The translations under genes were made by a program, and so were the position numbers. The notes below the pieces were generated by a model. It did no database searches and was not told the origin of the DNA. It saw only the letters and a program-made list of their open reading frames with translations. Shown one piece after another: positions 44,743 to 53,645 of a stretch of DNA of 64,000 bases. How positions within the stretch are numbered: position 1 is the stretch's first letter; each line of letters opens with the position of its first letter. Source of the DNA: Phaeobacter sp. 22II1-1F12B (GTDB lineage Bacteria; Pseudomonadota; Alphaproteobacteria; Rhodobacterales; Rhodobacteraceae); contig NZ_AQQP01000013.1 of assembly GCF_002210165.1 (NCBI RefSeq), positions 62,001 to 126,000 on the forward strand. Reading direction: 5' to 3'.

Positions 44743-45887
44743 CCCTCACCGCTTTTTCTCCCCCCCCGCCCGGCGCCGACTATGACGACCTCCGGCAAGA
44801 GGTCCGCGCGTTCCTGGCCGACGAACTGGCCGATTTCCCGCCCATAAAACGCGCGCAGTCGTGGAATGGGTTCAGCCGTGATTTTTCACGAAAGCTGGCG
44901 CAGCGCGGCTGGGTCGGCATGACCTTCCCAAAGGAATACGGCGGCCACGCGCGCAGCGCGCTTGAGCGGTATGTCGTGTCCGAAGAGCTACTGGCCGCCG
45001 GTGCCCCGGTGATTTCGCACTGGATCGCAGATCGGCAGAGCGGTCCGCTCATACTTGCCAAGGGCACCGACGATCAGAAACGCCGGATCGTGCCGCGCAT
45101 CGCCGCGGGCGAACTGTGTTTCTGCATCGGGATGAGCGAGCCGGATTCCGGCTCGGACCTGGCGGCGACGCGCACGATGGCCACCGAGGTCGACGGGGGG
45201 TTCCGGATCAACGGCACGAAGGTCTGGACGACCTATGCGCATGTCGCCGATTACATGATCCTGTTCTGCCGCACCGGCAAGAGCGACGACCGCCACGGCG
45301 GGATGAGCCAATTTCTGGTCGATCTCAAGGCCACCGACAACATTCAGATCACCCCGATCATCGACTTGGGCGGTGAGCATCATTTCAACCAGGTGGTATT
45401 CGACGATACCTTTTTGCCCTCCGATGCGCTGCTGGGCGAAAAGGGCGAGGGCTGGTCGCAGGTCATGAGCGAACTGGCGTTCGAGCGCAGCGGCCCCGAG
45501 CGGTTCCTGTCGTCGTTTGCCCTGATCGAGGAACTGATCCGATTGCTGCGCGACGACGCAACCGAAGCGCAGCAGGCCGAGATTGGCCGTTTGTCCGCGC
45601 ATCTGATGGTGCTGCGGCAGATGTCACGATCGGTGGCCGGAATGTTGAACGAAGGAGAGAACCCGTCACTTCAGGCTGCCATTGTCAAGGATCTGGGAGC
45701 GCTTTTCGAACAGGACATTCCGCGCCTGGCCCGAAGTCTTGTGTCGCGCCCGGCGGTGCCTGGCGGGAGCGATAGCTATGCGGCTGTTCTGGCGTATACC
45801 GAACTCGCCGTTCCGTCGTTTTCGTTGCGCGGCGGCACACGCGAAATTCTTCGCGGTATCATTGCGCGGGGACTCGGACTGAGATGA
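44739..45887 (+). CDS. Acyl-CoA dehydrogenase, partner subunit
   Basis: A 382-residue acyl-CoA dehydrogenase with a full FAD site (CIGMSEPDSGSDLAATRT, NGTKVWTTYAHVAD). The C-terminal motif is LRGGTREILRG, Gly in place of the classical Glu; a Glu in LAFERSGPERF lies where the isovaleryl-type base would be. It overlaps the shorter dehydrogenase gene before it, and together they probably make a mixed tetramer. Codons 8-10 contain a run of eight C. Confidence 0.87.
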   Translation: MTLTAFSPPPPGADYDDLRQEVRAFLADELADFPPIKRAQSWNGFSRDFSRKLAQRGWVGMTFPKEYGGHARSALERYVVSEELLAAGAPVISHWIADRQSGPLILAKGTDDQKRRIVPRIAAGELCFCIGMSEPDSGSDLAATRTMATEVDGGFRINGTKVWTTYAHVADYMILFCRTGKSDDRHGGMSQFLVDLKATDNIQITPIIDLGGEHHFNQVVFDDTFLPSDALLGEKGEGWSQVMSELAFERSGPERFLSSFALIEELIRLLRDDATEAQQAEIGRLSAHLMVLRQMSRSVAGMLNEGENPSLQAAIVKDLGALFEQDIPRLARSLVSRPAVPGGSDSYAAVLAYTELAVPSFSLRGGTREILRGIIARGLGLR

Positions 45888-45888
45888 T

Positions 45889-45917
45889 CCCGCCTGCGGA
45901 ATGACAACAACGGCGGG
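45889..45917. terminator. Possible weak terminator between convergent genes
   Basis: CCCGCC (45889-45894) can pair with GGCGGG (45912-45917) over a 17-base loop. No T run. It lies in the 40-base gap between convergent genes. Confidence 0.3.
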
Positions 45918-45927
45918 CGGCACACGT

Positions 45928-46752
45928 CTAGTGCCGGCCGGTTTCCCCAACCTCCGAACGATAGCCGAGTGCTCGGGAGAGCTGTTCAGCGGCCGTTTTG
46001 GCAGCGGCAACATATCGCTTCTTGTTACGCTTGGCGCGCTCCAGAGGAGCACCAATCACCAATGCTCCTGCCAAGTGTCCGTCGGCGCGAAAGACCGGAA
46101 CCCCGAACCCCGCTGCATCTACATGCGCGGTTCCAGCTGTACTGGAATACCCGGTTTTGCGAATCTCCGAAATTAACCCGCGCAGTTCATTTTCATCGGT
46201 GATCGAATTAGGCGTCAGCGGCTTTAATTCAGTGCGCCGAAAATAATCGTCCAGTTCCTGCTGCGTGTCAAAGGCCAGCATGACCAGCCCCGATGCCGAA
46301 CAGAACAATGGCCGGTTGATCCCCTGTTGGGCGACATACCGAACGGGCTGGGGGCTTTCGATGACCGACGAATAAATGACTTTCTCGCCGTCCCGGACAG
46401 CAAACAGGATGGTTTCACCGGTCTGGTTAACCACATCATTCATCACCCCGCGCAGGACCGATTCGAACGGGTGGTTGGTCAGAATTGACTGGGCGAACTG
46501 AAAAATCCTCGGACCCAGAAAGTAATTGTCTTCCTCGCGCATCAGATACCCCTTCTCGGTGAGGGGCCGAAGCAGCACCAGCAAACTGCTCTTGGGGCAA
46601 TCAATCGCGATGCTGAGTTCCGAAAGAGACATGTGACGTTTGCAGCGCGCCAAAAGATCGAACAACGCAAGGATACGCGTCAAGGACCGGGGCCCTTCCG
46701 ATGTGCGCCCGGCGGCTTCGGCTGGGCCAGATTGCGCGGTTTTCATAGTCAT
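45928..46752 (-). CDS. IclR-family transcriptional regulator
   Basis: A 274-residue IclR protein. The helix-turn-helix (MSLSELSIAIDCPKSSLLVLLRPLTEKGY) follows a short tail (GPRSLTRILALFDLL). The effector domain has VRYVAQQGINRPLFCSASGL, EIRKTGYSSTAGTAHVDAAG and GALVIGAPLERA. It lies 28 bases downstream of a MaoC-fold gene on the same strand, in the middle of the region whose operons share the CACATATGTG palindrome. That makes it the best candidate for the protein that binds it (inference). Confidence 0.9.
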   Translation of the reverse strand: MTMKTAQSGPAEAAGRTSEGPRSLTRILALFDLLARCKRHMSLSELSIAIDCPKSSLLVLLRPLTEKGYLMREEDNYFLGPRIFQFAQSILTNHPFESVLRGVMNDVVNQTGETILFAVRDGEKVIYSSVIESPQPVRYVAQQGINRPLFCSASGLVMLAFDTQQELDDYFRRTELKPLTPNSITDENELRGLISEIRKTGYSSTAGTAHVDAAGFGVPVFRADGHLAGALVIGAPLERAKRNKKRYVAAAKTAAEQLSRALGYRSEVGETGRH

Positions 46753-46780
46753 GTCTCCAGTGCCGCTATCCGGAACAGGC

Positions 46781-47263
46781 CTATGCCTTTCCTGGCTCTT
46801 TATCCGTCATGCGGGCCTTGATCATCCGCAACGGCGTATACTCCAATACCTGTTCTCCGGTTTGCTTGAACACCTTGTTTCGCGTCCGCACCAATCCGCG
46901 GTTCGGACGGCTCTTCGACCGGCGCGATTCTGTTACCTCGACCTCACAATGGATGGTGTCCCCGGCAAATGTGGGCCCCATGACCTTCAGTTCCATGTCC
47001 AGAAAGGCAAAGCCGGTATGTTGCATTGTGGATTGGGTCAAGAGCCCTTCCATAAAGGTATAGACCAGCGCACCGGGCGCGGCGAAACCGGGGATATTGG
47101 ATTCCTTCTCTCGGAAGTCACGATTGATGAACAAGACCTCAAGCATGCCGGTAACACTTACAAAATTCGTGATATCGGTTTCGGTGACGGTGCGGCCAAT
47201 GGTCCGAAACCTGCGCCCCACTGGCAAATCTTCATAACAAAACCCGAGTCCTACAGTTTCCAT
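46781..47263 (-). CDS. MaoC-fold protein with lost hydratase residues
   Basis: A 160-residue hot-dog protein. The overall MaoC pattern is clear (VTETDITNFVSVTG, then APGALVYTFMEGLL, LDMELKVMGPTFAGDTI). The active-site loop reads TGMLEVLFINRD: the catalytic Asp is Met40 and the His is Phe45, so neither hydratase residue remains. ATG 47263 is preferred; three extra codons upstream have no better site. It may be a structural partner of another MaoC protein, as ChsH1 and ChsH2 pair up in steroid catabolism, or a binding protein. Co-transcribed with the IclR regulator. Confidence 0.8.
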   Translation of the reverse strand: METVGLGFCYEDLPVGRRFRTIGRTVTETDITNFVSVTGMLEVLFINRDFREKESNIPGFAAPGALVYTFMEGLLTQSTMQHTGFAFLDMELKVMGPTFAGDTIHCEVEVTESRRSKSRPNRGLVRTRNKVFKQTGEQVLEYTPLRMIKARMTDKEPGKA

Positions 47264-47583
47264 TTCGCACAATTCCCTTGATCAGTTCCATTTTCTGAGA
47301 GGGTTCGGCCACATCTTTCCTGCGCCCGGAACACGCCCCGGTTCCTTCACGTTAGGCGGCAAGCTCCGCAGCAATCAATCGACTGCCTCGTTTTTGCGGC
47401 TTTCACGTCGATTGAGCACATTCTTGATGAATCGCATTCTTCGCTCCAGTGGCCCCTTTTTCCACGCCACAGCACATATGTGGTTTTACGCGGCTGGTGC
47501 CGGATAGCGTTTGGGACATACCGAACGCGTACCTTACCTTTTTGTGAACAGGCGCCAAATGCCATGACCCGAAGAGGACCAGC
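47264..47583. other. Divergent promoter region of operons H and I
   Basis: About 320 bases between the MaoC-fold/IclR genes (left) and the long plus-strand operon (right). It contains the CACATATGTG palindrome at 47473-47482. I see no coding frame worth reporting. Confidence 0.5.
47473..47482. promoter_or_regulatory. CACATATGTG palindrome (shared operator), copy 3
   Basis: The same perfect palindrome, about 101 bases upstream of the start codon at 47584 and 210 bases from the divergent MaoC-fold gene. Confidence 0.55.
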
Positions 47584-48696
47584 ATGAATTTCGGCTTTTC
47601 CGACGAACACGATGCCATACGCGACACGCTGGCACGAATGCTGAGCGATCACGCCACTCTCGCGGTGGCGCATGACTGTCTTGAGGCTGCCGACGGGTTC
47701 GATTCCGCAACCTGGACCGCCTTGGCGGACGGCGGATGGCTGGGCCTTGCAATTGCCGAAGACTACGGGGGGGCGGCGATGGGGGCGATCGAACTGGCCA
47801 TTGTCGCCGAAGAGATCGGCCGTAGCCTGGCCGCCATACCTTTTGGCCCGGTTCTTGGCCTGGCGATCCCCGCGATTCAGGACTTGGGCACGCAAAGCCA
47901 AAGGGAAAATCTGCTTCCCCGGATCGCCGAAGGCCGCATGATCGTTACCGTCGCGCTTGCCGAGGATGGAGGGTCTGCACCGGAACGGGTCTCGGCAAAA
48001 GTGCTGCAGGATCGCCTTTCGGGACGGAAATCGCCAGTTTCGTTCGCATCCGATGCGTCATTCGCGATCGTCGCCGCCCTGGACGAAGGCGGCACCGCGC
48101 GCCTTTATCTGGCGGATCTTTCGGACCCCTCGGTGTCGATCAGCGCGCTGGATGCGATCGACCGCACCCGTCCGACGTCCGAGATCGTCTTTCACGACAC
48201 GCCGGTTGAACTGCTTCCCGGGTCCGATCCCGCAGCGATCCGGACTCTTCTGGACGGCGCCGCAGTGTTGGCCGCCTTCGAACAGATCGGCCTGGCCGAG
48301 CGGGCGCTTTTCCTGACCAGAGACTATGCCTGCGAGCGGCAGGCGTTCGGACGCCAGATCGGCAGTTTTCAGGCGGTCAAGCACCGGCTCGCGGACATGT
48401 TCGCCAAGATCGAGCTGGCACGGTCCAATGCTTTTTTCGGCGCCTGGGCGCTGGCGAGCGGGGATGAACGGCTGTCCGAAGCGGCGGCGGTAGCACGCCT
48501 CGCGGCTCTCGATGCAGTGCAATTCACCACTGAGGAATCGGTGCAGCTTCACGGTGGGATCGGGTTCACCTGGGCGGCCGACCCGCATTTGTTTCTGCGG
48601 CGAGGATGGCAGTTGAAGGCCGAACTCGGCCTGGCCGATTTGTGGCGCGAGCGGCTGCTTTGCAATCTGGCGGACGGCCAAAGGGCCGCGAACTGA
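47584..48696 (+). CDS. Short acyl-CoA dehydrogenase subunit lacking a visible catalytic base
   Basis: A 370-residue acyl-CoA dehydrogenase-fold protein with clear N-terminal (LGLAIAEDYGGAAMGAIEL) and C-terminal parts (ERQAFGRQIGSFQAVKHRLAD, VQLHGGIGFTWAADPHLFLR). The beta domain lacks the usual FAD motif and there is no EGT glutamate. It resembles the 43684-44742 protein in layout and, like it, is followed directly by a full-length dehydrogenase gene. A heteromeric enzyme is likely. AGAGGACC just upstream supports ATG 47584. Confidence 0.83.
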   Translation: MNFGFSDEHDAIRDTLARMLSDHATLAVAHDCLEAADGFDSATWTALADGGWLGLAIAEDYGGAAMGAIELAIVAEEIGRSLAAIPFGPVLGLAIPAIQDLGTQSQRENLLPRIAEGRMIVTVALAEDGGSAPERVSAKVLQDRLSGRKSPVSFASDASFAIVAALDEGGTARLYLADLSDPSVSISALDAIDRTRPTSEIVFHDTPVELLPGSDPAAIRTLLDGAAVLAAFEQIGLAERALFLTRDYACERQAFGRQIGSFQAVKHRLADMFAKIELARSNAFFGAWALASGDERLSEAAAVARLAALDAVQFTTEESVQLHGGIGFTWAADPHLFLRRGWQLKAELGLADLWRERLLCNLADGQRAAN

Positions 48697-48712
48697 CAAG
48701 GACAAAGTGCAG

Positions 48713-49939
48713 ATGGATTTCAGCGACAGCCCGGAAGAAGCCGCGTTCCGCGCCAAGGCGCGCGACTGGCTTGATGCCACCGCGACCCGCCGCAATGGAA
48801 GCGAAAAGGCCCAGGACCATTTCATGGCCCGCGACGCCGACGAAGTTGCCCGTGCGCGCGACTGGCAGGCACGAAAGGCCGACGCAGGCTGGGCGGGGCT
48901 GACATGGCCCCGTGCTTTCGGTGGGCGTGACGCCACTCCGATCGAGCAAGTGATCTGGAATCAAGAGGAAGGGCGCTACGCCGTCCCGCCCAACGTCTTT
49001 CTGATCGGGATCGGGCTGGTCGGGCCTACGGTCATGATCCACGGCACCGAAGACCAGAAAACAAGATTCCTGCCCCGGGCTCTCACGGGCGAAGACATCT
49101 GGTGCCAACTTTTTTCCGAACCCGCCGCCGGGTCCGATTTGGCCGGTATCCGCACCCGTGCACGCCGCGAAGACGACGAATGGGTGATCTCCGGTCAGAA
49201 GGTTTGGACCTCGGGGGCGCATTATTCCACTCACGGCATCCTGCTGGCGCGCACCGATCCACAGGTGCCCAAGCACAAGGGAATGACCATGTTCCTTGTG
49301 GACATGTCCGACCCGGCCATCGAAACCCGTCCTATTCGCCAGATTTCGGGCAGCTCCAGTTTCAACGAAGTGTTCATCGACAACCTGCGCGTGCCAGACA
49401 GCGCCCGCTTGGGCGGTGTATCCGAAGGGTGGAAAGTGGCGCTGACCACACTCATGAACGAACGGTTCAGTATTTCCGTCGGCCGGGCCAGTGGCGGTGC
49501 GCGGGCCGAGGAATTGATTGATCTGGCTACCCGTGTCGAACGGAACGGTCGCCCGGCCATCGAGGACGACGAGGTGCGCGCGCGCATTGCCGATTTCATC
49601 GCGCGTCAACGCGGACTGGAATTCACCTCTTACCGGGTCATGACGTCGCTTTCGCGCGGCCAGGCACCGGGTGAAGAGGGCTCGATCGGCAAGCTGTTGC
49701 TGGGCAAGCTGCGGCAGGAAATGGGCGCTTTCGGGATGGATCTGGCGGGAACTTCGGCGGGCATATCAGCCAAGGTCGGGGATGACGTGGCGCGCTGGCG
49801 AAACGAATACCTGACCGCGCCGGGCAACCGGATCGCGGGGGGATCGGACGAGATCCAGCGCACGATCATTGGCGAACGCATTCTCGGGCTGCCGCCTGAA
49901 ATACGCGTCGACAAGGATGTCGCGTTTTCAGAGCTTTGA
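48713..49939 (+). CDS. Acyl-CoA dehydrogenase, partner subunit
   Basis: A 408-residue acyl-CoA dehydrogenase with TWPRAFGGRDATPIEQV, the FAD site QLFSEPAAGSDLAGIRT and SGQKVWTSGAHYS. The C-terminal motif IAGGSDEIQRTIIGERILGL has Gly instead of the classical Glu; LMNERFSIS supplies a Glu at the isovaleryl-type place. ATG 48713 is about nine bases after AAGGA; the in-frame GTG two codons earlier is too close. Probably pairs with the preceding short subunit. Confidence 0.87.
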   Translation: MDFSDSPEEAAFRAKARDWLDATATRRNGSEKAQDHFMARDADEVARARDWQARKADAGWAGLTWPRAFGGRDATPIEQVIWNQEEGRYAVPPNVFLIGIGLVGPTVMIHGTEDQKTRFLPRALTGEDIWCQLFSEPAAGSDLAGIRTRARREDDEWVISGQKVWTSGAHYSTHGILLARTDPQVPKHKGMTMFLVDMSDPAIETRPIRQISGSSSFNEVFIDNLRVPDSARLGGVSEGWKVALTTLMNERFSISVGRASGGARAEELIDLATRVERNGRPAIEDDEVRARIADFIARQRGLEFTSYRVMTSLSRGQAPGEEGSIGKLLLGKLRQEMGAFGMDLAGTSAGISAKVGDDVARWRNEYLTAPGNRIAGGSDEIQRTIIGERILGLPPEIRVDKDVAFSEL

Positions 49940-49988
49940 TCTGAATGGGCGCCACCCGGGACCAACGACCAACAAGGAGGAGAATATC

Positions 49989-51134
49989 ATGAAGTTCAAG
50001 ATAACCGGGATCGCTGCCGCATGCCTGGCAATGGCCACCTCGGCTGGCGCGCAAGACATCGATCTGCCTGACGTGATCGCTTGGTCGGCCTATGACACGG
50101 GATCGGCCGGTCATGCGCATTCCATAGCCATCGGCAACATGATGCGCAGCAAATACGGATCGACGGTCCGCGTGCTTCCGGGGCGAAACGACGTCTCGCG
50201 GATGACGCCGCTCAAAAACGGGACGGTCGATTATTGCCTGTGCGGCATCGCCTCCTATTTCGCTGCCGAAGGGGTTTTCCTTTTTGCTGCGCCTGAATGG
50301 GGCCCGCAGCCGATCCGCGCGGTGCTTCAGGCTGTCGGCGACTACGGTCTGGGTGTCGCCGTCGCGGCCGATGCCGGCATCGAGACGATTACGGACCTCA
50401 AGGGCAAACGGGTCGGTCGCGCCGTCAGTTCGCCGGCGATCGATGTCAACATGGAGGGGCTGCTGGCCTTTGCGGACCTGACATGGGACGACGTGGAGGC
50501 AGTGGAATTCTCGGGCTATGTGAACACGCTCCAGGGCATTCTCGAAGACCGTGTGGATGCCGCCTTTGCACTGACGACGACCACCGTAAACTACCAGATC
50601 GAGTCAAGCCCGCGCGGCCTGAAATGGCTTGAAACACCCGCGGACCAGACAGAAGCATGGGAACGCTACACCAGCGTAACGCCCTTCGTGACACCGCATA
50701 TGGTGTCTGTGGGGCCGGGCATCGACCCTGCCTCCCCACTGCCCATGGCGCAGTACCCCTATCCGATCCTGGTCACTAACTCCGATCAGGATTCCACCGA
50801 GGTGCGCAACATCGTAGCCGCGCTTGACGCAGGGTTCGACGATTACAAGGATGCCGCCCCCGGTGCCAATGCGTATGCGATTGATCGCCAGATCCTGTCT
50901 TGGGTGATGCCATGGAGCGATGGCAGCGTTGCCTACTTCAAGGAAAAGGGTCTGTGGACACCGGAAGCCCAGGCAAACCAGGACAAATTGGTGGAACGGC
51001 AAGAGGTGCTCTTGCGGGCCTGGGGCACATTTGTCGGGGACGCTCCAGAGGGTGAAGAAGAATTTGCCGCTGCATGGATGAAAGCCCGTGCCGACGCACT
51101 GGAAGCGGCCGGCCACGAAGTCTTTTTCCGCTGA
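49989..51134 (+). CDS. TAXI-family TRAP solute-binding protein
   Basis: A 381-residue periplasmic receptor with a clear signal peptide (KFKITGIAAACLAMATSAGAQ). Mature marks are WSAYDTGSAGHAHSIAIGNM, VRVLPGRNDVSRMTPLKNG and LKGKRVGRAVSSPA. It is longer than the TAXI protein at 37451-38422. AAGGAGGAG lies seven bases before ATG 49989. It lies just before a fused TRAP permease gene. Confidence 0.9.
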   Translation: MKFKITGIAAACLAMATSAGAQDIDLPDVIAWSAYDTGSAGHAHSIAIGNMMRSKYGSTVRVLPGRNDVSRMTPLKNGTVDYCLCGIASYFAAEGVFLFAAPEWGPQPIRAVLQAVGDYGLGVAVAADAGIETITDLKGKRVGRAVSSPAIDVNMEGLLAFADLTWDDVEAVEFSGYVNTLQGILEDRVDAAFALTTTTVNYQIESSPRGLKWLETPADQTEAWERYTSVTPFVTPHMVSVGPGIDPASPLPMAQYPYPILVTNSDQDSTEVRNIVAALDAGFDDYKDAAPGANAYAIDRQILSWVMPWSDGSVAYFKEKGLWTPEAQANQDKLVERQEVLLRAWGTFVGDAPEGEEEFAAAWMKARADALEAAGHEVFFR

Positions 51135-51202
51135 TGCGACACAGCGCGGCGCCCCACAGGCGCCTTGCACAAAGCAACGCAGCACAAAACTGGAATACGG
51201 GC

Positions 51203-53170
51203 ATGGCACAGGAAACACAGGAAGCGCCGGCGCAACCGACCGGTATGGGCACCCTGCCCGCGTTTGTTCGCTGGTCGCTCGTCGTCTCGGCGCTGCTTTT
51301 GACCGCGGCGTCGGTCAACCATCTGTTCAATCTGGGCTTCTTCATGAACGTCCGGTTGCTTGAAATTCACTACCTCTACGTGATGCTTCTGCTGACGCTG
51401 CCACTGGTGTTCCTTGTCTTTCCCTGTTCAAAGTCAGATCCTTACGGATCGACGCGATGGTGGGATTACTTTCTGGCCCTGCTGGCCCTGATCACCTGCG
51501 CCTTCTTTGCCTACTACGGGCGCAGCGTGGTGAACAAAGGGTGGGATTTCGCCGCTCCTCTTAATGCCGTGATCGCCAGCTTCGCCTTCTGGTTCCTGCT
51601 GCTCGTGGCCGCGCGCCGCACCGGCGGCTGGACGCTGTTCGCGGTAATCCTGGTATTTTCCATCTACCCCATGATCGCCAACTATGCGCCCGGCCCGATC
51701 CAGGGCTTCCAGCGCTCGCCCGTCGAAACGGCGATCTTCCACGCGATGAGCGGCGAAAGTGTGCTGGGCATACCGATGCGCAGCTTTGTCAATCTTGTCG
51801 TGGGGTTCATGATCTTCGGCGTTGCGATGCAACATACCGGCGCAGGTCCGTTTTTTATCGACATCGCCTTTGCCGCGCTCGGAAATGTCCGGGGCGGGCC
51901 GGCCAAGGTAGGAGTTCTGACCAGCGGGCTGACCGGTTCGATGAGCGGCAGCGTGATCACCAATGTGCTGACGACCGGATCAATTACCATTCCAGCGATG
52001 AAAAAGGTGGGGTTCAGGCCCACTTATGCGGCGGGGATCGAAGCGGCGGCGTCGACGGGGGCGGTGCTGATGCCCCCTATCATGGGCGCCACGGCCTTTG
52101 TCATGGCGACATTCCTGGCGACCGACTACACCAACATCGTTGTGGCGGCGGTGCTTCCTTCGCTGTTCTACTTTTTCGGCCTGTTCGCACAAATCGACGC
52201 ATACTCGGCGCGCAACGGACTGAAAGGCGTTCCGCGCGCCGACCTTCCCAGGATCGGCAAGGTGCTGCGCGAAGGCTGGTACTTTCTCGCCGTCTTCGGG
52301 CTGCTGATCTGGATGTTGCTCTACCTCAAGCGCGAGGCGATCGCTCCATTCTATGCGACCGCGCTGCTTCTTGTCCTGAACCAGCTGCTCTCAAAATCAC
52401 GCTGGGGGCGAAAGGAGCTGATGAATTTTCTGATCGCCACGGGACAGTTGTTCGTCGAACTTGTTGCCATTCTTGCGGCGGTCGGGCTGATCGTCGGCGG
52501 ACTGGCGGTGACCGGGATGTCCGGGACGATCTCGAACGATCTGCTGTTCATCGCGGGCGGCAACATCTTTCTGCTTCTGCTGCTGGGGGCTTTGACCAGT
52601 TTCATTCTTGGAATGGGCATGACCGTGACCGCCGCCTATGTGATTCTGGCGGTGTCGCTGGCACCCGCCCTGGTCGCCGGCGGGCTCGATCCGATCGGCG
52701 TCCATTTATTTATCCTTTACTGGAGCATGCTGAGCTATATCACCCCCCCCGTCGCGCTCGCGGCTTTCGCCGCGGCGGCCATCGCCCAGGCCAAACCCTT
52801 TGCGACGGCCTTCGAAGCGATGAAGCTTGGAAGCATCGTCTATATAATTCCCTTCTTCTTCGTCCTTGATCCGGCGTTCATCCTGCAAGCCGGTCCACTC
52901 GAAAGCCTGCTTACGGTTCTGCGCGCCGGTCTCGGCATTCTGCTGATCTGCGCCGGTATTCAGGGGTATCTGTTTGGCGTCGGGCGGATCGAAACCGGAC
53001 TGCCAGGAACAATCGCCCGCGTCCTTCTTGGTATTGCCGGTCTGGCCTTCGCCTTTCCCTCGAACGCGGGTCTGGCGGTTCCGATCCTCGGCGCGGTGGG
53101 CGCAGGTGCCGCTATGGCGGCAGTGGCTGTCGCTTTGGTGATGGTCTCGGCCAAGCAGGAGACAGCGTAA
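51203..53170 (+). CDS. TRAP transporter fused permease (TAXI type)
   Basis: A 655-residue polytopic membrane protein, DctQ-like part followed by DctM-like part: GPAKVGVLTSGLTGSMSGSV, AAASTGAVLMPPIMGATAFV, FILGMGMTVTAAYVILAV and MLSYITPPVALAAFAAAA. ATG 51203 is used because it begins a normal cytoplasmic tail (AQETQEAPAQPTG). An in-frame ATG at 51134 overlaps the receptor stop and would add 23 residues. Neither has a strong binding site. Confidence 0.9.
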   Translation: MAQETQEAPAQPTGMGTLPAFVRWSLVVSALLLTAASVNHLFNLGFFMNVRLLEIHYLYVMLLLTLPLVFLVFPCSKSDPYGSTRWWDYFLALLALITCAFFAYYGRSVVNKGWDFAAPLNAVIASFAFWFLLLVAARRTGGWTLFAVILVFSIYPMIANYAPGPIQGFQRSPVETAIFHAMSGESVLGIPMRSFVNLVVGFMIFGVAMQHTGAGPFFIDIAFAALGNVRGGPAKVGVLTSGLTGSMSGSVITNVLTTGSITIPAMKKVGFRPTYAAGIEAAASTGAVLMPPIMGATAFVMATFLATDYTNIVVAAVLPSLFYFFGLFAQIDAYSARNGLKGVPRADLPRIGKVLREGWYFLAVFGLLIWMLLYLKREAIAPFYATALLLVLNQLLSKSRWGRKELMNFLIATGQLFVELVAILAAVGLIVGGLAVTGMSGTISNDLLFIAGGNIFLLLLLGALTSFILGMGMTVTAAYVILAVSLAPALVAGGLDPIGVHLFILYWSMLSYITPPVALAAFAAAAIAQAKPFATAFEAMKLGSIVYIIPFFFVLDPAFILQAGPLESLLTVLRAGLGILLICAGIQGYLFGVGRIETGLPGTIARVLLGIAGLAFAFPSNAGLAVPILGAVGAGAAMAAVAVALVMVSAKQETA

Positions 53171-53171
53171 T

Positions 53172-53585
53172 ATGAGCGCACAAGACGGCAGACCGGACAT
53201 CCCCGCCCCGTTCAACGCATTGCTCGGCGTGCGCTTCGTCTCGTGGTCCGATGGCAAAGCCGAGCTGCGGTTGGCCATCGGACGCGATCACCTGAACGGC
53301 GCTTTTTCGGTGCATGGCGGTGTCTACGCGACCATGCTGGACAACGCGGTCACCTTTTGCGCGGCCTACGCGGGGGATGGCCGCCCAGGTCATCGCTGCC
53401 TTACGCTTTCGCTTACCACCAGTTTCGTCGCCCCGGCGACCGAAGGAGACACGCTGACGGCCCGCGCGCGCATTGTCGGGGGCGGACGCAAACTGGTTTT
53501 TGTACAGGGCGAGATCTTCAATCAGGACGGGCACCATCTGGCCCATGGCGATGCCGTGATCAAGCGGCTCGCACCACCGTCGTGA
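53172..53585 (+). CDS. PaaI-type hot-dog thioesterase
   Basis: A 137-residue hot-dog protein with the PaaI/DUF4442 pattern: HLNGAFSVHGGVYATMLDNA near residues 40-59 and TTSFVAPATEGDTLTARARI. It should hydrolyse an acyl-CoA, perhaps to recycle CoA from dead-end thioesters. It starts one base after the permease stop. Confidence 0.85.
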   Translation: MSAQDGRPDIPAPFNALLGVRFVSWSDGKAELRLAIGRDHLNGAFSVHGGVYATMLDNAVTFCAAYAGDGRPGHRCLTLSLTTSFVAPATEGDTLTARARIVGGGRKLVFVQGEIFNQDGHHLAHGDAVIKRLAPPS

Positions 53586-53645
53586 CCACCTGAGTGAACC
53601 GATGGTGAGCGAGACCAAACAAACGAAGGACAAAAGGAGACAGAA

